Positions 5,989 to 9,779 of a stretch of DNA of 9,779 nt are shown here, in pieces (the first letter of the stretch is position 1; every line of letters begins with the position of its first letter). Made by a program: the position numbers and the translations under genes. Source of the stretch: Lysobacterales bacterium (GTDB lineage: Bacteria > Pseudomonadota > Gammaproteobacteria > Xanthomonadales > SZUA-36); contig SHZL01000088.1 of the NCBI GenBank assembly GCA_009692275.1, positions 1-9,779 of the forward strand. The letters run 5' to 3'. Below the pieces are notes generated by a model. The model searched no databases. It was not told the DNA's origin and saw only the letters and a list, made by a program, of their open reading frames with translations.

Positions 5989-7413
5989 CATCATGCCCAC
6001 GACGTTGTGCCATAAACGGCGCCCCAGAGACCAGGCTGCGACGTCGTCCAGCCTGACTCCCCTGGACGCTGCCAGGTAGACCCGCTGCCGGGTTTGCATC
6101 TCGCCGGTCAGTTTCCTGTCGAAGAACAGGATGTTGTTCTCGTAGTTCAAATCGAAACTGCGCCGGTCCATATTGGCCGAACCGATCAGGGTGATGTCAT
6201 CATCCACCGTCACTGACTTGGTGTGCAGCAAGCCGCCGACGTATTCAAACACCTTGACCCCCGCTTCCAGCAGTTCCAGGTAATAGCTGCGACTGGTGGC
6301 CGCCACCTCCCAGGAATCGTTGCGCGCCGGAAAAATAATGGTGGTATCGACTCCGCGATGGGCGGCCGCACACAGCGCAGCCTGCATGGATTCCTTGGGA
6401 ACGAAGTACGGCGTGGTGATGAGCAATGCATGGCGTGCTGCATGCATCAGGGTTTCAAAGGTTTCGGGCATGGCTGAGTTACGCACTGTGGGCCCGGTGG
6501 CAATCACCTGCGCGGTAAAACCCGGGCTGGACTCCGCGATGGGCTCCTCGAGAAGGTGGCGGATGTCTTCATTCACGCAACTCATCCAGTCGCCAATGAA
6601 CACATGCTGGTTTTGCCGCGCAATCGGCCCTTCAAAACGCATCAGCGCGTCGACCCAAGGCGCGAACTTCGGTTTCACCCGGAACTCCGGGTCAGCGCAG
6701 TTCTGGCTGCCGCAGTAGGTGATCCGGTTGTCGATGACGACGATTTTGCGATGGTTGCGCAGGTCAATCCGGCCCAGCGCTACCCGCATCAGCAGGTGAT
6801 CAATGCGCAATGCCACCGCCAGTTGCACCCCGACTTGCCGCATCTCCTGCCAGCTTTTCGAGCGAATCATGGCGCGTGAACCCAGCCCATCGGCCATGGC
6901 CCGGCAGCTGACTCCGCGGGCGGCAGCGCGCTTGAGGGCGTCAATCACCTTGCTACCGTTGTAGTCCTCCAGCCAGATATAAAAAATCAGGTGGATATGG
7001 TCCCGCGCCGCATCCATATCGGCCACGATGGAGTCGATCCCGCGGTTGGAATCCGCCATCAGTTGCGCTGAATTGCCACCCACCGGGGCAAACCCGTTGA
7101 TTGTCTCGCCTTGCCGGAACAAGGGTTCGCACCGTTCCGGGAAATTTGCACGCAGCCAGTCGGCATTCTCAGACCGTGGAGGAATTGCCGGTGGCATGGT
7201 CGCAAGCGCCGCCGCCACCCGCTCCGCGCGCTTTCGTCCGATGTTGGTCTCGCCAAACAGAATGTAGGCAATGATGCCGGCAACCGGAACCACTGCGATT
7301 GCAACCACCCAGGCTATACGTGATTCCGAGTCTCGGTGCGGCCGCAGGATGGCCCGCGCCATGAACGCCGCGTGCACCAGCACCGCTCCAACGGAGGCAA
7401 ACGTCACCCACAT
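5974..7413 (-). CDS. cls: Cardiolipin synthase, phospholipase D superfamily
   Basis: A 479-residue inner-membrane enzyme that should make cardiolipin from two phosphatidylglycerol molecules, releasing glycerol. The N-terminus has two hydrophobic segments (about 3-21 and 33-54, the second ending AYILFGE), the usual PLDc_N membrane anchor. It then has two phospholipase D domains with complete HKD motifs: HRKIVVID (His221, Lys223, Asp228), followed by CGSQNCAD, and HTKSVTVDD (His397, Lys399, Asp404), followed by GSANMDRRSF. The length and layout fit the ClsA-type enzymes. ATG 7413 has GGAG (7424-7427) about 10 nt upstream. The C-terminus (MMSPLL) is the usual short one. It is convergent with the broken patatin gene and downstream of the barrel gene, with 150 bp between. 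Among Cls subtypes, the two N-terminal membrane segments argue for ClsA over ClsB or ClsC, but this is not tested. Confidence 0.93.
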   Translation of the reverse strand: MWVTFASVGAVLVHAAFMARAILRPHRDSESRIAWVVAIAVVPVAGIIAYILFGETNIGRKRAERVAAALATMPPAIPPRSENADWLRANFPERCEPLFRQGETINGFAPVGGNSAQLMADSNRGIDSIVADMDAARDHIHLIFYIWLEDYNGSKVIDALKRAAARGVSCRAMADGLGSRAMIRSKSWQEMRQVGVQLAVALRIDHLLMRVALGRIDLRNHRKIVVIDNRITYCGSQNCADPEFRVKPKFAPWVDALMRFEGPIARQNQHVFIGDWMSCVNEDIRHLLEEPIAESSPGFTAQVIATGPTVRNSAMPETFETLMHAARHALLITTPYFVPKESMQAALCAAAHRGVDTTIIFPARNDSWEVAATSRSYYLELLEAGVKVFEYVGGLLHTKSVTVDDDITLIGSANMDRRSFDLNYENNILFFDRKLTGEMQTRQRVYLAASRGVRLDDVAAWSLGRRLWHNVVGMMSPLL

Positions 7414-7475
7414 GCTTAGGTTTCTCCGGTGACCATTTCACGCCTGGGGAAAGTGCAATCATTCGCGATTTCATC

Positions 7476-7525
7476 ATTCCCGCGAAAGCGGGAATCCAGA
7501 ATGTCCCTTGACCTTCCTGGATTCC
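7476..7525. repeat. dRS3-like inverted repeat with degenerate second half
   Basis: Positions 7476-7495 form a perfect palindrome, ATTCCCGC-GAAA-GCGGGAAT, which fits the 20-bp ATTCCC-N8-GGGAAT pattern of neisserial dRS3 repeats. Its right flank GGAATCCAG (7491-7499) pairs with CTGGATTCC (7517-7525), as if a second, inverted copy had decayed beyond that point. This type of sequence is a dispersed intergenic repeat in several proteobacteria. Here it lies between the barrel gene and cls, where the hairpin could reduce read-through. Confidence 0.65.
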
Positions 7526-7563
7526 AGCCCGTGGCCACAATAACTGGATTAATCAGGGTTTCC

Positions 7564-8346
7564 CTACAACTTGAAAACCGCCCCACGCTGTGGTCCTTTG
7601 ACCACCAGGTCAGATGCTACTGAGTGGTCGAAATTGTAATCCAGGTAACGATAGGTCAACACCGCGTCGAAGCTGGAAAAGTGATAACCGACCCCGGTAT
7701 AAGCCTGCCAGGTGCTGCTGCCGTTGGTGCCCCAGCCAACATCAAAATACATGGGCAGGTACCAGGTCTGGCTAAGGTTGATGTTGCCGCGCGTGCCGAC
7801 AATGCCGTCCCAGAACGTAGCCGAGTCGGATTTGTTGAACACCGTGTTGTCATTGACATCGATCTGGATGCCCAGGTCGAGCCAGAAGTAACGTAAGCCT
7901 CCGATGACTTCGATCCGCGCGTCATCGCCGTTATGCAGCGCGTAGCCAACGGTAGGCGTGACGATCCAGGATTTCATATCCAGTTTGTCATTGATCGTCA
8001 CGGCAGTGCCGTCGGGCAGCGTGGCGTCTCGCAAATTGTTCTTTTGGCTGAGGTTCAGGTAAATGACATCTGCCATCACGGACCATTTGTCATTGCGCGC
8101 GCCGAACTCAGTCATGAGCGCAAAATCCAGATCATTCAGGATCTGGTAGAACGGAAGGTGTACTTCCTGGCCGCCCGTGGTGTCGATGTTCATGTTGGCA
8201 CCCCAGAAGTAGATGTCCGCGATGTATTCCCAGTCGGAGCCACTGCCCGTATCCGCGGCGAAGGCGGGCGCCGTGGCTGACAGCATTAAAGCCAGTGCCG
8301 CGGCAGAAAACAGCTTTGTTGCGGTGCAATACAGTTTGGTGTTCAT
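7564..8346 (-). CDS. Outer-membrane beta-barrel protein, unknown function
   Basis: A 260-residue protein with a signal peptide (1-30, ending APAFA). The mature chain consists of alternating aromatic-flanked strands: WEYIADIYFWGANMNID, WSVMADVIYLNLS, SWIVTPTVGYAL, ARIEVIGGLRYFWLDLGIQI, WYLPMYFDVGWG, WQAYTGVGYHF and FDAVLTYRYLDYNF. It has no cysteine in the mature part. The C-terminal residues AVFKL place a phenylalanine near the end, as in many barrels, although the last residue is leucine. The start 'W.Y.a..Yfwg.n....' recalls small proteobacterial outer-membrane proteins of unknown cargo; about 10-12 strands are plausible. ATG 8346 has a G-rich GGGGGA about 8 nt upstream, a weak ribosome site. 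It has its own sigma70-like promoter in the gap after the hydrolase gene. A porin or a lipid-related barrel would both fit; nothing decides. Confidence 0.72.
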   Translation of the reverse strand: MNTKLYCTATKLFSAAALALMLSATAPAFAADTGSGSDWEYIADIYFWGANMNIDTTGGQEVHLPFYQILNDLDFALMTEFGARNDKWSVMADVIYLNLSQKNNLRDATLPDGTAVTINDKLDMKSWIVTPTVGYALHNGDDARIEVIGGLRYFWLDLGIQIDVNDNTVFNKSDSATFWDGIVGTRGNINLSQTWYLPMYFDVGWGTNGSSTWQAYTGVGYHFSSFDAVLTYRYLDYNFDHSVASDLVVKGPQRGAVFKL

Positions 8347-8392
8347 CAGTTAGTCCCCCAGCTTTAGTGTTTTTGGACTCAGGTTTCCCGGC

Positions 8393-8421
8393 ATTATACC
8401 CGAGGCTTCACCATGAGTCAG
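8393..8421 (-). promoter_or_regulatory. Sigma70-type promoter of the outer-membrane protein gene
   Basis: On the minus strand a perfect -10 box TATAAT (8393-8398) stands 17 bp from CTGACT (8416-8421), which matches four of six bases of TTGACA. Transcription should start near 8386, giving a leader of about 40 nt. The -35 box covers the stop codon of the upstream hydrolase frame (8418-8420), so the promoter begins inside that gene's end. Confidence 0.62.
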
Positions 8422-9779
8422 TTTACCGGGGCAGGCGCCTGACCTGAACCCGTTGGACCCGCTGCCGGTTCTTCGAGTTTGAAGAACTGCAGCGTTTTCT
8501 CCTCAACGAAAGAGTAAAAGGGATTCCAGCGCATACGCAGCATTTCATCAGCGGGAACCTGCAGAACCCCCCCTTTCACCACGCAAAGCGAGATCCCCCA
8601 GGTGAACGCCTGGACTTTGCGCGCGACCCTCACCGCCGTACAAGGGGTCATCCGGCGGGAAAGGCAGCGCCATGTGGGACAGGGAATACACGGTGCGCGG
8701 CCAGCTCAGACCGAGATCGGCGGTGGTGGTGATGTCCGACCCGGCCTGTTGGCTGGCAAGTAACACCTCCAGGGTTTTGTCATCCTTGTTCATCACAAAG
8801 CTAAGAGTAAACGTCTTACCGGGATTAGCTTGCAGGGCCGCGAGCATCTTGCCCGGATTCCAGTTCAGGATCGGCTCCATTTGCGCCACGCGATTGATAT
8901 CGAATAAAACCAGTTCATGCCCGCCCTTGGGCAGGCGGTCAAACAGGTGCTCAATCAGGTCTGGCGCAAGCACCGTGGCATCCACAATGGACGAAAACGC
9001 CAAAATCGGTGGAACCCTGCTGAGCTTGTTCTGTTTGCCAAGAGCCGTAATTTGCTGCTGGATTTGATCGGTTAATTTGTACGCCACGTCGGCGGCATTG
9101 ACCGCAAATGAGCCGTATTTGTAGGGATCGCACTCCGGCAGCAAGCCGGTCCAGGACAATTTTTTGAGCCCGAGAAGCACGCCCAACCTGGCCTGCCAAA
9201 CGGCAAAAGCCGCAGCCCTGGATACTCCAATCTCAGGGGAAAGAAGCACCAGGCGGCTCACCTGGGGCAACGACGGATCAGCCACAGCATCCAGCGTGTA
9301 ATTCACTGCGAGCGCCCCACCGTTGGAATAACCCATGATGTACACCGGCTGGCCATGCGCTTGTTCAGCCGCATGACGCATGGCCAATTTCACTGCGGCG
9401 GCCATATCCTGCCAGGTCACCCGCAGCAGGCCGGAAGAGCCCGTGCCATGGCCCGGAACGCGCAGGCCGATCACGTAGGCTCCGTTGCGGTGCAGTGCCT
9501 CGGCAAAGCTGTGCAGGCTATAAGGAGAATCCGTCATACCATGCAGCATCACCACGACCGCCTTGGGTGATTCCACGGGCATTTCGTAACTGCGGTTCCA
9601 GTTCTGTGGCCAGCGACCCGGAAAGGACAAACTGTCCCGGCTGAAGCGGTTGATCTGGGTCGATTCATCCGAAACGACATGTGCCTGAATCTGCTCGTCC
9701 AGTTGTTTGAACAAGCGGTCTTCCAGCGCAAGGTAGTCCTTGAAGGTGCTTACCTCGGAGTCAGCGGTACGGCCAAGCA
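8418..9779 (-). pseudogene. Alpha/beta hydrolase (lipase/esterase type), frameshifted, 5' partial
   Basis: The frame is open to the right edge, so the start lies outside; the TTG at 9714 is only an internal codon, preceded by KDYLALEDRL. What is seen: an HGMTDSPYS oxyanion loop, the nucleophile elbow GYSNGG (Ser codon 9325-9327), an aspartate in FSSIVDATV (codon 8980-8982) and a histidine in SLSHMALPFPPDDPLYG (codon 8674-8676). This is a full serine-hydrolase triad of the lipase/lysophospholipase type; the substrate is unknown. After LALRGERG the frame meets seven G (8567-8573 on the plus strand as C) and ends early at about 8548. Reading six G instead restores VLQVPADEMLRMRWNPFY...FVEEKTLQFF to a stop at 8418-8420. 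The lesion falls after the catalytic histidine, so a truncated enzyme might keep activity. Sequencing error, slippage-based phase variation and decay are all possible. Confidence 0.82.

Noticed and set aside
6296..6718. 140-codon plus-strand frame opposite cls
   Set aside because: It is a shadow of a gene with both HKD motifs; GC-rich codon structure often leaves long open frames on the other strand.
8418..8651. 77-codon minus-strand frame as a separate small gene
   Set aside because: From VLQVPADEML onward it continues the hydrolase C-terminus when one G is removed; the earlier residues are out-of-frame noise.

Overview
The window looks like a chromosomal segment of a gammaproteobacterium with a fairly GC-rich genome. 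The reasons are an AmpE-like protein, a periplasmic cobalamin-binding protein, Gram-negative envelope proteins with classical signal peptides, an outer-membrane barrel, good AGGAG-type ribosome binding sites and a sigma70-like promoter. No rRNA, tRNA, CRISPR array, transposase or phage gene was seen. The genus cannot be fixed from the sequence.

Layout. (1) 1-1416, plus strand: the 3' part of an ampE-like gene, then a BtuF-like cobalamin-binding protein gene 5 nt downstream, probably one operon. (2) 1422-4331, minus strand: five consecutive small genes whose products all start with a signal peptide. They are, in transcription order, a DUF3313-type protein (3606-4331), a small beta-rich secreted protein (3106-3507), a glycine-zipper/poly-Q protein (2536-3024), a four-cysteine secreted protein (2080-2502) and a DUF4136-type protein (1422-1994). 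No enzyme is present in this block, which looks like a set of envelope proteins of unknown purpose. (3) 4332-4663: an intergenic region of about 330 bp between divergent genes, with a 14-bp tandem duplication. (4) 4664-5946, plus strand: a patatin-like lipoprotein phospholipase gene broken by an in-frame TAA and a one-base frameshift, and probably also missing an internal block of about 45 residues. (5) 5974-7413, minus strand: cardiolipin synthase with both HKD motifs, convergent with the patatin gene and separated from it by a perfect hairpin. (6) 7414-7563: an intergenic gap with a dRS3-like inverted repeat. (7) 7564-8346, minus strand: an outer-membrane beta-barrel protein with its own clear promoter. 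(8) 8418 to the right edge, minus strand: an alpha/beta hydrolase (lipase/esterase type), interrupted near its 3' end by a one-base expansion of a G tract. Its true start lies beyond the window.

How the genes fit together. The right half is about the envelope and lipids: a lipolytic patatin, cardiolipin synthase, an outer-membrane barrel and a lipase-like hydrolase. The left half is secreted or periplasmic proteins. The most notable signals are the reading-frame lesions in the two lipid hydrolases. These may be real gene decay, possible phase variation for the G7 tract, or sequencing error. The run of five signal-peptide genes of unknown function is the best candidate for an undescribed system, but the sequence gives no direct evidence of what it does.
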